Below are positions 1 to 7,546 of a stretch of DNA of 18,370 nt, one piece after another. Where the stretch lies: NCBI GenBank assembly GCA_030696465.1, contig JAUYSE010000218.1:1-18370 (forward strand). Direction: 5' to 3'. Position numbers and translations under genes: made by a program. Below the pieces are notes generated by a model. The model searched no databases. It saw only the letters and a list, made by a program, of their open reading frames with translations, and was not told where the DNA came from. Each line of letters opens with the position of its first letter. Within the stretch, counting starts at the first letter, position 1. This stretch comes from Legionellaceae bacterium. Its GTDB lineage: Bacteria > Pseudomonadota > Gammaproteobacteria > Legionellales > Legionellaceae.

Positions 1-85
1 AGGACTGTCTGAAAAAATGTGGGACGCCATGGACGGCGTCCCTCAAGGCGCAGGGATGGTTTCGCCGGTTTTTTCAGATAGTCCT
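1..85. repeat. Palindromic element overlapping the N-terminal codons of the giant gene
   Basis: Positions 1-17 and 69-85 are inverted repeats of each other (16 of 17 bases), built around CTGTCTGAAAAAA and TTTTTTCAGATAG. Inside lies a second inverted pair, GGGACGCC (21-28) and GGCGTCCC (35-42). The whole element is read in frame by the SecA-like gene (about residues 1-23, and the open frame before them). Its left end coincides with the window edge, so it could be longer. Confidence 0.65.
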
Positions 86-3000
86 TCTAACACAGCGCCA
101 ACCACCAATACTCATTCAAATAATATTTCTGAACCTGATCCCAGCAAAACTCAAATTTTATCCAGCACCATGAATACCCTTGAGCAATGGCTCAATCTTT
201 CTGAAAAACTAGGTGACAGCACCTACTCGGCCATTGTATACGCCTCTCAACGCTCAGCATTTTTTACTCAATCAAACACAAGCATACAAGCTTGGTACAA
301 CTTCCTAAAAACACTCCCAAAACTTGAGACGACTCCCAAAAACATTATTATTTTATTATCCAGCCTCACGAACTCCGAAGATTGGTCGCGTCTTTCTGAA
401 CTGATCGACCCCCTTAAAAACATCCCTCCCGAAACCCTAGTACAGCTAGAAACACTTCTCAATCGCGTCTCTGTCCCTGATTCCACAGGCTTTGTTCCTG
501 TCGATACTACAAAAATCTTATTTGAAAAATTAAGCATCCTTCCAATAAATAATGCAGCTCTTCGCACCCTGGTTTTAGGCAGCACCTGTCAACACCTTCC
601 CATGCTCAAGTTTCAAGACGCATCCGTTGCACAAGCGACCGCTTTTTTTATTCAAGGAATGGCTCCTTTTATCGATTCCCTCGATGCGCTTTTAAAAACA
701 GTGGAGAATATCAATCTTGAGGAGATGCTTAAACAACAAGCTATTGACAAACAAATACCTGATTTCGCCGTCGCTTATCTCCCCAAAATTCAAACCTTTA
801 TCGATACGTTTAAAACAAAACTTTCCATACAAGTCACTGACTTAAAGGACCTTATAAACACGCTCACTACTACCGAAAAAACCGAAGGCATACCCGATAT
901 CCTAAAAAAAATGCAGACGATTATTGCTCTGTTAGAAAACCCTTTAGAGGAGTTTTCTTTAGGAACCGGTCTCGCCGATATCACGGCAACGCTGGCTGTC
1001 AAAGCAATCATTTCTCCGATGATTATGGTCGTCCGAAAAAAAGTGATTGATACCCTCTCGCAACACATTCTGGGTACCGTACATTTACAAATTACGGACG
1101 CAGTTCTGCATCTCGGTATTAACGATGCCGTACTTGACCAAGACTCTGAAAAAAATATTAAGCTTTCGGTCGCCTTTAAAGATTTCCTGATTGCACAACT
1201 CCCAGAACTCAGTGGCAAAGAACTTGCCTTAGAAATGAATGCGATTTTCAAACAGCAAGAAGTTTTAGAAAAATTCGTTAAACGCATAAAACAAGTGGGG
1301 AACGCCGCACGTCGAGATGCCTTGATTGCGCTTTTATACCGCCGAGGATACTTTAAAAAACCAGAAACGTTTTTCTCGATTGAAAAACTGACTGAACTCG
1401 TCAGCGCTTTTATGGGTAGTACACATCTCAATCTTGAAGAAGCCTTTACTTGTATTTTTGATGCCCGAGAGACTGGGGTCAGTGTTGAGCATATTCAAAC
1501 AAAACTGGCTCTATTAAGCCCAGAATCGGCTCTTTTTAATGATGTAGAGTTTCAAACCTTATTGAAACTGAGTATGCGGGATGTATTCCCTCTTACTGAG
1601 TTTATTGCCCTACAAAAAATATTAAAAACAAGCGCTTTCAATAAAACCCGTACTAGCTTTGCCTTGTTATTAGAAACTGCGGTTGAACACCCTAACCTTA
1701 ATCTAGAGCCTTGTTTGCAGGCACTCAATGCGGTGTTGGGGCAAGGCCCAAGCTACTTTATGGAGTATATTCATCTCTCTTTAAGTAAAAAAGATTCACG
1801 AGCCAATGGGATTGCCTCTCTTCAAACCATCCTTACTTTCTTACAACAAGAACCCTACCAATCCCATCAAAAAGCTATTCTCACCATTCTGAATGGCGCT
1901 TGCTGGACACATGCGCAAGACAAAACGATTCCACTGGCTCGTCAAACCGCCCTAATTCAAAAATTAGCGGCACAAGCAGGTGCTTTAGATAAACTCCAAG
2001 CCCTGTATAGCAAACGTCCCTGCCCTAAACTCTCTAAACTAGAAGCGGAAGTCAGTAAAACTGATTTTAATATCGATGCCTTTATTAAAGCCTACGAATG
2101 CGACCCCTTCGGTAATCGTAAAGAGATGCTCACACAATCTACTTTACTTGGGGTCGATAGCTTTCTCGCCGAAGTAAAACATCTGCTGAATAAATCGCCC
2201 CTGAAAGCCGAGCAACAAGAGCAACTCAAAGAGTATGTCGCTTATATTTTAGGGATTGGTACGCAATACGCCCTTCCCATCGGAAATCAACTCAAGCCCA
2301 TTCGTGAGTTTAATTATACAGAAATTAAAGAATACTATGCCTCTTGTATACAACGCGCAAAAGATAAGCCTGATGATATCCATGCTAAACTTGAAGGCTT
2401 AGCCATTCAATGTGAGGTACTATTCCGCACTACGGGAAAATACCCCTATCCTTCACAAATTATTTCAGTGCTCAATACCCTGCTTTTTGATGACAGTATC
2501 TTGTTTCAAATTCCAACAGGCCAAGGTAAAAGCTTAACGCTCGCTTTGATGGCAGCTATGGGGCATTCCTTTAGTGCAAAAGACAGGCACACCACCGTCT
2601 GCTCTAGAAATAAACTCTTAACCGGACGCGATTATCAAGAAAGTCTCGATTTTTACCGCTATTTAGATATCCCCGTCGCCTTGGTATCTGCCAGCACAGA
2701 AGAAAATCATTATACCAAACCTACCATTATCTATAGCACCACTGCGGATAAATCGCTGTACGACTCTAAACTGAAAATCATCGATAAAGTAACGTTTCCG
2801 CCTAAAGACCAACAAGTAGTGCTTTGCGATGAAGTTGACCCAGAATTCTTTGACAATAAAAATGCGTTTAACTTCTCAGAAGGCAGTGAAGACCCTTATA
2901 TTAATCCCCTAGAATGGCTGTACCCACACCTCAATGCCTTTATTGAAACGCCAGAGTTTAAAAATGAATATTTCTCAGAAGACGAAGACGTTGAAAATTT

Positions 3001-5635
3001 TCGCACCTTCTTAAAAAGCAAAAATGCGGCAAAATATGAAGCGTCCTTTGATCGCTTAACCAACTTTAAGCTCGGCCAACTCCTAGACTCCGCTTGTGCG
3101 GCCAAACAACTGGTCGAAAAAACCCATTTTCTCGTGCGTGACAAAACCCGTGAAGTGCACGGTAAGATGCAAACCATTTCTGAAGCGCACGTACTTGATC
3201 AAATTTCTCATGCAGAAGACACAGAGGCCACTTTAAGTTATGGGGTGCAACAATGTTTACATGCAAGACTGAATCAAACTTACGCCACTGAAATTGCTTT
3301 ATATCAAGCTTCCAACGGAAAACAAGGTAAGCCACCCTTTTCTTGTGATAATCAAATCGATTGTGTCGACTCGCAAGACAGTCATAGTTTTTTTAATCGT
3401 TATGGGCGCATCATTGGTTGCACCGGTACTGCAGGTACACCCAAAGAACTCCAAGAAGTTTTAAAGGAACTGGGCATTAAAACCATGCTCGATATCCCCC
3501 CCAGAAAACGCGGACAACTCGAATATCTCCCCACGGTATTCTCTGATAAAAACGCTGCCTTCTTTTTTGGAACACAGACTCACCTTGCTTGTATTCAAAG
3601 ATCTTTACGAGACGCCAAACATCAACCCGTCCTAATTTCTTGTGAAAATATCCACAAAGCCGATGCTTTGTTTGCTGCACTACAGAAAGAGCTAGGCGAT
3701 AAAGTACAAATTATTCATGCAGAAAATGCCAGTGACCCCATTGAATTTCAAAAACGAGTAGATCGCGCAAAAGAAGCCGGCATAGTCACGATTACCACTC
3801 CTCTGGCGGGTCGTGGGGTGGATATTAAAACCCAAAGTGCCGGAGACTCTCAGGATAAACTCCTGAAGCTTGCCGAAAAACTCTTAGTGATTGAAACCTC
3901 TCTTGACCGCTACCGCGCGCGTATGCAACTGCAAGGACGTACGGCACGAGATGCAAAAGCCGGACAAACCATCGGTATTTTTGATCTGGAGGATATTGCT
4001 CAAAAATATGGTACCGATTTACGTCCGCTCAACCGTGCGGATAAGCTCAAATCGCTGGCCTATATTATGGATAAACTCGACAACGAGGCTTGTTTTGAGC
4101 GCAGTATTACCATACAAGTTAATCGACTCTTACACCACTATGAAGATATTCTCGATGTCTGGCTTAAAGAAGTAGATGATGAAACGCGCCCCAAAGTGCT
4201 GGCCGCTAAAGTGCAGTTGATTGATGCCTGCCACCATACTTGGCAAACCCTGCTCGCTGACTCCGATCCCAAAGGACAGTACATCAACCCTTATTTGCGT
4301 TATAAAGAAGATAAAACTTTAGATGAAGCCCCTTTGCATGCACTGGTACAAGCGTTTCAACAAACTTTACAAGAAAAAATATTTCCGGATTGTTATACTA
4401 CATTTTCTATCGAGAAATTAAGTCCCATAAGCAAGATGGTGTTGGGCCAAGGCCCAAGCTACGAAGCGGATAGCCATACTGCAACGCAAGCAAACACAAG
4501 CAACGCTCAGACCTCAACAAGCTCTAAAACACAAACCAGTGAGCCTGAAAAAACCACCTCAATCATACAAAGCGCCAGTGCTTCCTCAGAAACAGAAAAC
4601 GCTCCCAGCACCCCAACCGCTGCCTCTTCCGATTATATGGCAGAAACCTATCTCAAATACGCCCCCAAAAATACGCCGCAGCTCAATGCCTACCAAGAAA
4701 ATATACAATTCAAGAAAACCATGGATGAGCAAAGTAATTTTTGGATTACTCATAATCCTAAAACTCCAGAAGCCGTTAAATATTTTGCAAAAACACAACA
4801 ATATGCCACCACCAATGCCCTCACCCAAGAAGGCAAGCCGGTGGCACATATACATATCGCCTGGCTATCCACGCTCACTCAAAACATTCAAAACAATAAA
4901 GATCTCAGTTATAAAACGCTTGGTAAGTACCTTGAACTACAAGCACTTGCTATCAGTGATGCCCATGTACACCATAAAACAAGTATCAACGCCGATACCG
5001 AAAAAGAGATTACCGAGCAAACGCTACTATTTTTAGAAAAGGCTTTAGAGCCCAGCTTGATGCAACTCAAAGATAAAAAGGATGCAGAAAAAATTGCCGC
5101 CTTACTCGTCGATATTAAACAATTACATCAAGACAAAAAAATTACGGCTTATCAACACCTGCATACCACCCTGATGCAAACATTTAATAAGCCAGCGTAT
5201 CAAGTAAAATCCAGCGCTGTCAGCAAATATCTGCAATCGCTGCAACAATCGGTCAATGCCATCGCCTACGGTAGTAGCGCTGCCTCCACTCCCAAGCAAG
5301 ACGTGGGTGAAGCGTATCTCGAACGTTTAACCCGCATCAGCGAACGCTTAAAAGAACGTAGAGATAAAGCCGGATTTTGGAAAGATGCTACGCTGTATAA
5401 AGAAAAAATAAAACGTTTTGAGCACTATATCCAACAAGCGAAAACACTTATCGAGGATAAAAAAGCACAGGGCATAAGCAATATTGATAACGACATCCGC
5501 GCCCTACAAACTCGTATGGAGCAAGATAAATCGATATATAGCAGTACCGCTCGGTTCTTCAAAATAGGCAAAAATGTCATGGTTATCAAAGATATTAAGG
5601 AAGCGAGTAAAGACTTTACGAAAAAACCGGGGTAA
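17..5635 (+). CDS. Giant SecA-like DEAD-motor ATPase of unknown role (possibly 5' partial)
   Basis: The protein is about 1872 aa. Seen: a SecA/DEAD-type motor in the middle, with Walker A PTGQGKS (residues 833-839), Walker B LCDEVD (936-941), the SecA-like GCTGTAG (1134-1140), GRGVDIK (1265-1271) and QGRTARD (1306-1312). This order matches the two nucleotide-binding folds of SecA. Residues 1 to about 820 are helix-rich with no domain I recognise. After the motor comes a Ser/Thr/Gln/Asn-rich linker (about 1475-1550) and then a Lys/Glu-rich helical tail. Ordinary SecA is about 900 aa with its motor at the N-terminus, so this is not the housekeeping translocase. A secreted effector or an unusual helicase or translocase are both possible, and neither is shown. 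No signal peptide is seen. The ATG at 17 has no well-spaced Shine-Dalgarno sequence and the frame is open to the left edge of the window, so the true start may lie upstream. The 3' end is partly duplicated at 6726-6961. Confidence 0.85.
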   Translation: MWDAMDGVPQGAGMVSPVFSDSPSNTAPTTNTHSNNISEPDPSKTQILSSTMNTLEQWLNLSEKLGDSTYSAIVYASQRSAFFTQSNTSIQAWYNFLKTLPKLETTPKNIIILLSSLTNSEDWSRLSELIDPLKNIPPETLVQLETLLNRVSVPDSTGFVPVDTTKILFEKLSILPINNAALRTLVLGSTCQHLPMLKFQDASVAQATAFFIQGMAPFIDSLDALLKTVENINLEEMLKQQAIDKQIPDFAVAYLPKIQTFIDTFKTKLSIQVTDLKDLINTLTTTEKTEGIPDILKKMQTIIALLENPLEEFSLGTGLADITATLAVKAIISPMIMVVRKKVIDTLSQHILGTVHLQITDAVLHLGINDAVLDQDSEKNIKLSVAFKDFLIAQLPELSGKELALEMNAIFKQQEVLEKFVKRIKQVGNAARRDALIALLYRRGYFKKPETFFSIEKLTELVSAFMGSTHLNLEEAFTCIFDARETGVSVEHIQTKLALLSPESALFNDVEFQTLLKLSMRDVFPLTEFIALQKILKTSAFNKTRTSFALLLETAVEHPNLNLEPCLQALNAVLGQGPSYFMEYIHLSLSKKDSRANGIASLQTILTFLQQEPYQSHQKAILTILNGACWTHAQDKTIPLARQTALIQKLAAQAGALDKLQALYSKRPCPKLSKLEAEVSKTDFNIDAFIKAYECDPFGNRKEMLTQSTLLGVDSFLAEVKHLLNKSPLKAEQQEQLKEYVAYILGIGTQYALPIGNQLKPIREFNYTEIKEYYASCIQRAKDKPDDIHAKLEGLAIQCEVLFRTTGKYPYPSQIISVLNTLLFDDSILFQIPTGQGKSLTLALMAAMGHSFSAKDRHTTVCSRNKLLTGRDYQESLDFYRYLDIPVALVSASTEENHYTKPTIIYSTTADKSLYDSKLKIIDKVTFPPKDQQVVLCDEVDPEFFDNKNAFNFSEGSEDPYINPLEWLYPHLNAFIETPEFKNEYFSEDEDVENFRTFLKSKNAAKYEASFDRLTNFKLGQLLDSACAAKQLVEKTHFLVRDKTREVHGKMQTISEAHVLDQISHAEDTEATLSYGVQQCLHARLNQTYATEIALYQASNGKQGKPPFSCDNQIDCVDSQDSHSFFNRYGRIIGCTGTAGTPKELQEVLKELGIKTMLDIPPRKRGQLEYLPTVFSDKNAAFFFGTQTHLACIQRSLRDAKHQPVLISCENIHKADALFAALQKELGDKVQIIHAENASDPIEFQKRVDRAKEAGIVTITTPLAGRGVDIKTQSAGDSQDKLLKLAEKLLVIETSLDRYRARMQLQGRTARDAKAGQTIGIFDLEDIAQKYGTDLRPLNRADKLKSLAYIMDKLDNEACFERSITIQVNRLLHHYEDILDVWLKEVDDETRPKVLAAKVQLIDACHHTWQTLLADSDPKGQYINPYLRYKEDKTLDEAPLHALVQAFQQTLQEKIFPDCYTTFSIEKLSPISKMVLGQGPSYEADSHTATQANTSNAQTSTSSKTQTSEPEKTTSIIQSASASSETENAPSTPTAASSDYMAETYLKYAPKNTPQLNAYQENIQFKKTMDEQSNFWITHNPKTPEAVKYFAKTQQYATTNALTQEGKPVAHIHIAWLSTLTQNIQNNKDLSYKTLGKYLELQALAISDAHVHHKTSINADTEKEITEQTLLFLEKALEPSLMQLKDKKDAEKIAALLVDIKQLHQDKKITAYQHLHTTLMQTFNKPAYQVKSSAVSKYLQSLQQSVNAIAYGSSAASTPKQDVGEAYLERLTRISERLKERRDKAGFWKDATLYKEKIKRFEHYIQQAKTLIEDKKAQGISNIDNDIRALQTRMEQDKSIYSSTARFFKIGKNVMVIKDIKEASKDFTKKPG
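1732..1756 (+). repeat. Copy 1 of a 25-bp palindromic repeat inside the giant gene (VLGQGPSY)
   Basis: This matches 4438-4462 at 24 of 25 bases, and both copies are read in the same frame as VLGQGPSY (residues 573-580 here). The core at 1736-1751 is a nearly perfect palindrome with one mismatch. Confidence 0.75.
4438..4462 (+). repeat. Copy 2 of the 25-bp palindromic repeat inside the giant gene (VLGQGPSY)
   Basis: Second copy, encoding residues 1475-1482. The core TTGGGCCAAGGCCCAA (4442-4457) is a perfect 7-bp stem with an AA loop. It sits where the motor region gives way to the Ser/Thr-rich linker. Confidence 0.75.
5377..5612 (+). repeat. Duplicated 236-bp segment, parent copy in the 3' end of the giant gene
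   Basis: This stretch of the SecA-like coding sequence recurs in direct orientation at 6726-6961, shifted by 1349 bp, without gaps and with about eight single-base differences. It encodes the charged tail starting at W1788 (WKDATLYKEKIKRF). Confidence 0.9.
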
Positions 5636-5925
5636 CATAACGAGCGTCATGAGGTCAGAAGATTAAATGAAAAAGACGACATCACAACAAAAAACAGACG
5701 GGAAATATATGAAATTACCGCATAAAAATCAAAACAATGTTACTCATTGGATAGTTTTATGAATAACTCACCTTACGCACCGATGCTCAGAGCTCCTACG
5801 TACCGCGGCTTGTCCGCGGGATCCAGCTATTCGGAGACTGATGGTCTTCGTATCCCTGGATCCTGCGGACAAGCCGCAGGACGTAGGCTTCTACTTAAAG
5901 CTAAACCGGTGAGTGCGTAACATGA
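5636..5925. other. Intergenic stretch with inverted-repeat element; no firm gene
   Basis: Between the giant gene and the DUF1016 fragment there is one short open frame (5667-5762, 31 codons from ATG, + strand). It has only a poorly spaced GAGG upstream and no recognised similarity, so I do not call it a gene. The right half is the inverted-repeat element described separately. No obvious rho-independent terminator follows the giant gene. Confidence 0.5.
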
Positions 5926-5927
5926 GT
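5766..5927. repeat. Inverted-repeat element, MITE- or REP-like
   Basis: The inner arms 5795-5826 and 5856-5887 (32 bp each) are inverted repeats of each other with few mismatches; their recognisable core is GCGGCTTGTCCGCGGGATCC on the left. A 29-bp spacer separates them. Outer arms 5766-5780 and 5913-5927 pair at 13 of 15 positions (TTACGCAC against GTGCGTAA). Nested arms without any coding capacity are typical of a non-autonomous palindromic element. I see no clear target-site duplication. Confidence 0.75.
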
Positions 5928-6717
5928 GAATAAACATATAGTCGGAAAGCCTGAGCACATCCCTTTATTGACTGATATTCAGCACCTTATTAATCAGTCT
6001 AGACAAAAAGTGGCATTAGCCGTAAATACTGAATTAACAATGCTATATTGGAAAGTGGGTCATCGTATCAATGTTGAAATACTGAAAGATGAGAGAGCGG
6101 AGTACGGTCAATCTGTCATTGAAAGTTTAGCGCGTGGCTTAACCATAGAATATGGTCGATCATTTGAGGAAAAAAACTTACGCCGGATGATTCAATTTGC
6201 CGAAATGTTTCCCGATGAGAAGATTGTCGCTGCACTGCGGCGACAATTGAGTTGGACTCATTTCAAGTCACTCATTCCATTAAAAGATCCGTTGAAGCGC
6301 GATTTTTATACTGAGATGTGCCGTATTGAGCGCTGGACTACTCGTACTTTAGAAACACAGATTCAATCTATGTTATTTGAGCGTACAGCGCTTTCCAAAA
6401 AACCAGAAGAATTAATTCGTCATGAAATTGAGGTTTTGCAAAATTCAGATCAATTGAGTACGGACTTAATCTTGAAAGATCCATACATCCTAGACTTTCT
6501 TGGCATGAGAGGTGCAACCACCATGAAAACCGTTGTAATTATAATAAGCATTACTATTGTATTTTTAATTGCTTTTCTTGCACTCAACTCATTTATACGA
6601 AATCAGAAGCTTGGAATTTCTCATAATGTCTGCACTCAAGAGGCGAAAATCTGTCCGAATGGCTCGATCGTTGGAAGGAGCGGTCCGAATTGTGAATTTT
6701 CCCTTTGCCCCGAGTAA
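5926..6717 (+). pseudogene. YhcG/DUF1016 N-terminal fragment fused in frame to a small Cys-rich membrane protein
   Basis: Residues 1 to about 196 match the DUF1016 N-terminal domain of YhcG-type proteins (LYWKVGHRI, RGLTIEYGRSFEEKNLRRM, RQLSWTHFK, LKDPYILDFLGM). Intact family members continue for roughly 130-150 residues with a PDDEXK nuclease domain. Here that domain is missing, and the frame runs from RGATT straight into a small protein starting MKTVVIIISITIV. The nuclease is therefore lost and this half is probably a gene remnant, although the frame is intact. The only start in frame near the domain is a GTG at 5926, lying in the outer arm of the inverted-repeat element, which suggests that insertion also removed the original 5' end. 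Family members are PDDEXK nucleases linked to mobile or defence loci (established knowledge). No partner gene is present here. Confidence 0.7.
6523..6717 (+). CDS. Small membrane-anchored Cys-rich protein (64 aa)
   Basis: This may be the real gene within the fused frame. Starting at ATG 6523 it gives a 64-aa protein. A strongly hydrophobic segment (about residues 3-22, VVIIISITIVFLIAFLAL) should act as a membrane anchor or uncleaved signal. After it comes a short domain with three cysteines, CTQEAKICPNGS...GRSGPNCEFSLCP; by my reading this pattern recurs in small exported bacterial proteins of unknown function. AGAGG lies about ten bases upstream, a usable but loosely spaced ribosome site. 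The alternative is that it is translated only as the tail of the DUF1016 fusion. Tandem stops (6715-6720) end the frame just before the duplicated fragment of the giant gene. Confidence 0.5.
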   Translation: MKTVVIIISITIVFLIAFLALNSFIRNQKLGISHNVCTQEAKICPNGSIVGRSGPNCEFSLCPE

Positions 6718-6725
6718 TAATTTAC

Positions 6726-6961
6726 TTGGAAAGATGGTACGCTGTATAAAGAAAAAATAAAACGTTTTGAGCATTATATCCAACAAGCGAAAACACTTAT
6801 CGAGAATAAAAAAGCACAGGACATAAGCAATATTGATAACGACATCCGCGCCCTACAAACTCGTATGGAACAAGATAAATCGATATATAGCAGCACCGCT
6901 CGGTTCTTCAAAATAGGCAAAAATGTCACGGTTATCAAAGATATTAAGGAAGCGAGTAAAG
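6726..6961 (+). pseudogene. Fragment: second copy of the 3' end of the giant SecA-like gene
   Basis: About 97 percent identical to 5377-5612. The copy has kept an open frame (stop at 7000-7002) but has no start codon or ribosome site of its own, and begins six bases after the tandem stops of the preceding ORF. Changes relative to the parent include Ala to Gly, Asp to Asn, Gly to Asp and Met to Thr. It is either a partial duplication or the remnant of a deleted tandem paralogue. The homology ends sharply at both edges. Confidence 0.85.
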
Positions 6962-7132
6962 CCATGACCTCACGGTCGCGGCTCGGTTTAACCTGCCGCT
7001 GATGTGAGTTTTGCTCGTTTGGCAGGCTCAGTCTAAATGCTCGAAATGACGGAGATTTTTTTAAGAGTTAAAAATAAGTATCGATACCTCAGAGGCTGAA
7101 TAGGATTTGTTGAAAAATACACGGAAGGTTGC

Positions 7133-7251
7133 GGAAGTAAGGAAGGCAGAAACGTCTTTAAAAAACGTCAAAAAACAGGAAGTTTTTTGCGAGCGGGCCA
7201 GGGATGGCCGAATAGCGTTTTTTTAAAGACGTTTCTGCCTTCCTTACTTCC
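7133..7251. repeat. Long inverted repeat, 35-bp arms
   Basis: The left arm 7133-7167 (GGAAGTAAGGAAGGCAGAAA and on to AACG) pairs with the right arm 7216-7251 almost perfectly, with one extra T on the right. The 48-base centre contains a smaller palindrome, GGCCAGGGATGGCC (7196-7209). The structure is too long and its loop too large for a standard terminator. It looks like a mobile palindromic element. Confidence 0.8.
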
Positions 7252-7282
7252 ACCTCGATCATATACATCCACCTTCCTTTAT

Positions 7283-7454
7283 ACTCGATTCCGCAGTTTT
7301 TAATAAATGTAATAAATTCGATCAAGATAAACGTCTTTACGAACAATCCAGTGTTGTTTATTTAAGATAAGGTCACTGGATTGCTTCGCCTGCGGCTCGC
7401 AAAGACGATATTTTTAGATTTGTCGCGGATTTGTTAAAAACTGCGGAATCAAGT
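7283..7454. repeat. 20-bp inverted repeat pair flanking a second hairpin
   Basis: 7283-7302 (ATTCCGCAGTTTTTA core) and 7435-7454 (TAAAAACTGCGGAAT core) pair at 19 of 20 positions and enclose the hairpin at 7332-7407. The nested layout suggests one element inserted in another, or terminal repeats of a roughly 170-bp element. Confidence 0.65.
7332..7407. repeat. Inner palindromic repeat with CAATCCAGTG/CACTGGATTG arms
   Basis: Perfect 10-bp arms 7344-7353 and 7374-7383 are separated by 20 bases. An outer CGTCTTT/AAAGACG pair lies at 7332-7338 and 7401-7407. The right side (GGATTGCTTCGC...GCTCGCAAAGACG) resembles dispersed palindromes common in many intracellular bacteria (a resemblance from memory, not a database hit). 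Confidence 0.65.
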
Positions 7455-7464
7455 TTATATATCT

Positions 7465-7544
7465 CTATCTTCCTTTGTATACACCTATCTTCCTTTGTAC
7501 ACACCTATCTTTCTTTATATAAGCCTATATTCCTTTCTTCATTC
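7465..7544. repeat. 20-bp tandem repeat, four units
   Basis: The unit CTATCTTCCTTTGTATACAC is repeated with an exact 20-base period starting at 7465, 7485, 7505 and 7525; the last two units are more diverged. The array ends just outside the tsaD stop codon (7547). There are no spacers, so this is not a CRISPR array. Confidence 0.8.
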
Positions 7545-7546
7545 AT

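Larger units (their letters stand above)
6962..7546. other. Repeat-rich intergenic region, no supported gene
   Basis: Nearly 600 bases without a credible gene. It holds a short repeat core GCTCGAAATGACGGA (7039-7053, also at 13866-13880), three inverted repeats and a 20-bp tandem repeat, each listed separately. A 62-codon minus-strand frame (7158-7346) runs through the repeats and has no good ribosome site. No clear rho-independent terminator is seen for the tsaD operon that converges on this region. Confidence 0.6.

Noticed and set aside
3891..5036. Overlapping 94- and 165-codon frames within the giant gene
   Set aside because: They are out-of-frame shadows of the SecA-like coding sequence, with low-complexity products.
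17..5635. Housekeeping SecA translocase
   Set aside because: The motor is central, not N-terminal, the motifs diverge (LCDEVD, QGRTARD), and the flanking regions are unlike SecA.
5667..5762. 31-codon open frame after the giant gene
   Set aside because: Too short, poor ribosome site spacing and no recognisable similarity; noted only in the intergenic entry.
5926..7002. DUF1016 gene plus neighbours as a defence system
   Set aside because: The nuclease domain is missing, no partner genes are present, and the surroundings are gene debris.
7158..7346. 62-codon minus-strand open frame
   Set aside because: It runs through two inverted repeats, has no good ribosome site, and no recognisable product.
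7465..7544. Regular 20-bp spacing suggested a CRISPR-like array
   Set aside because: The units are contiguous without spacers and there are no cas genes; it is a plain tandem repeat.
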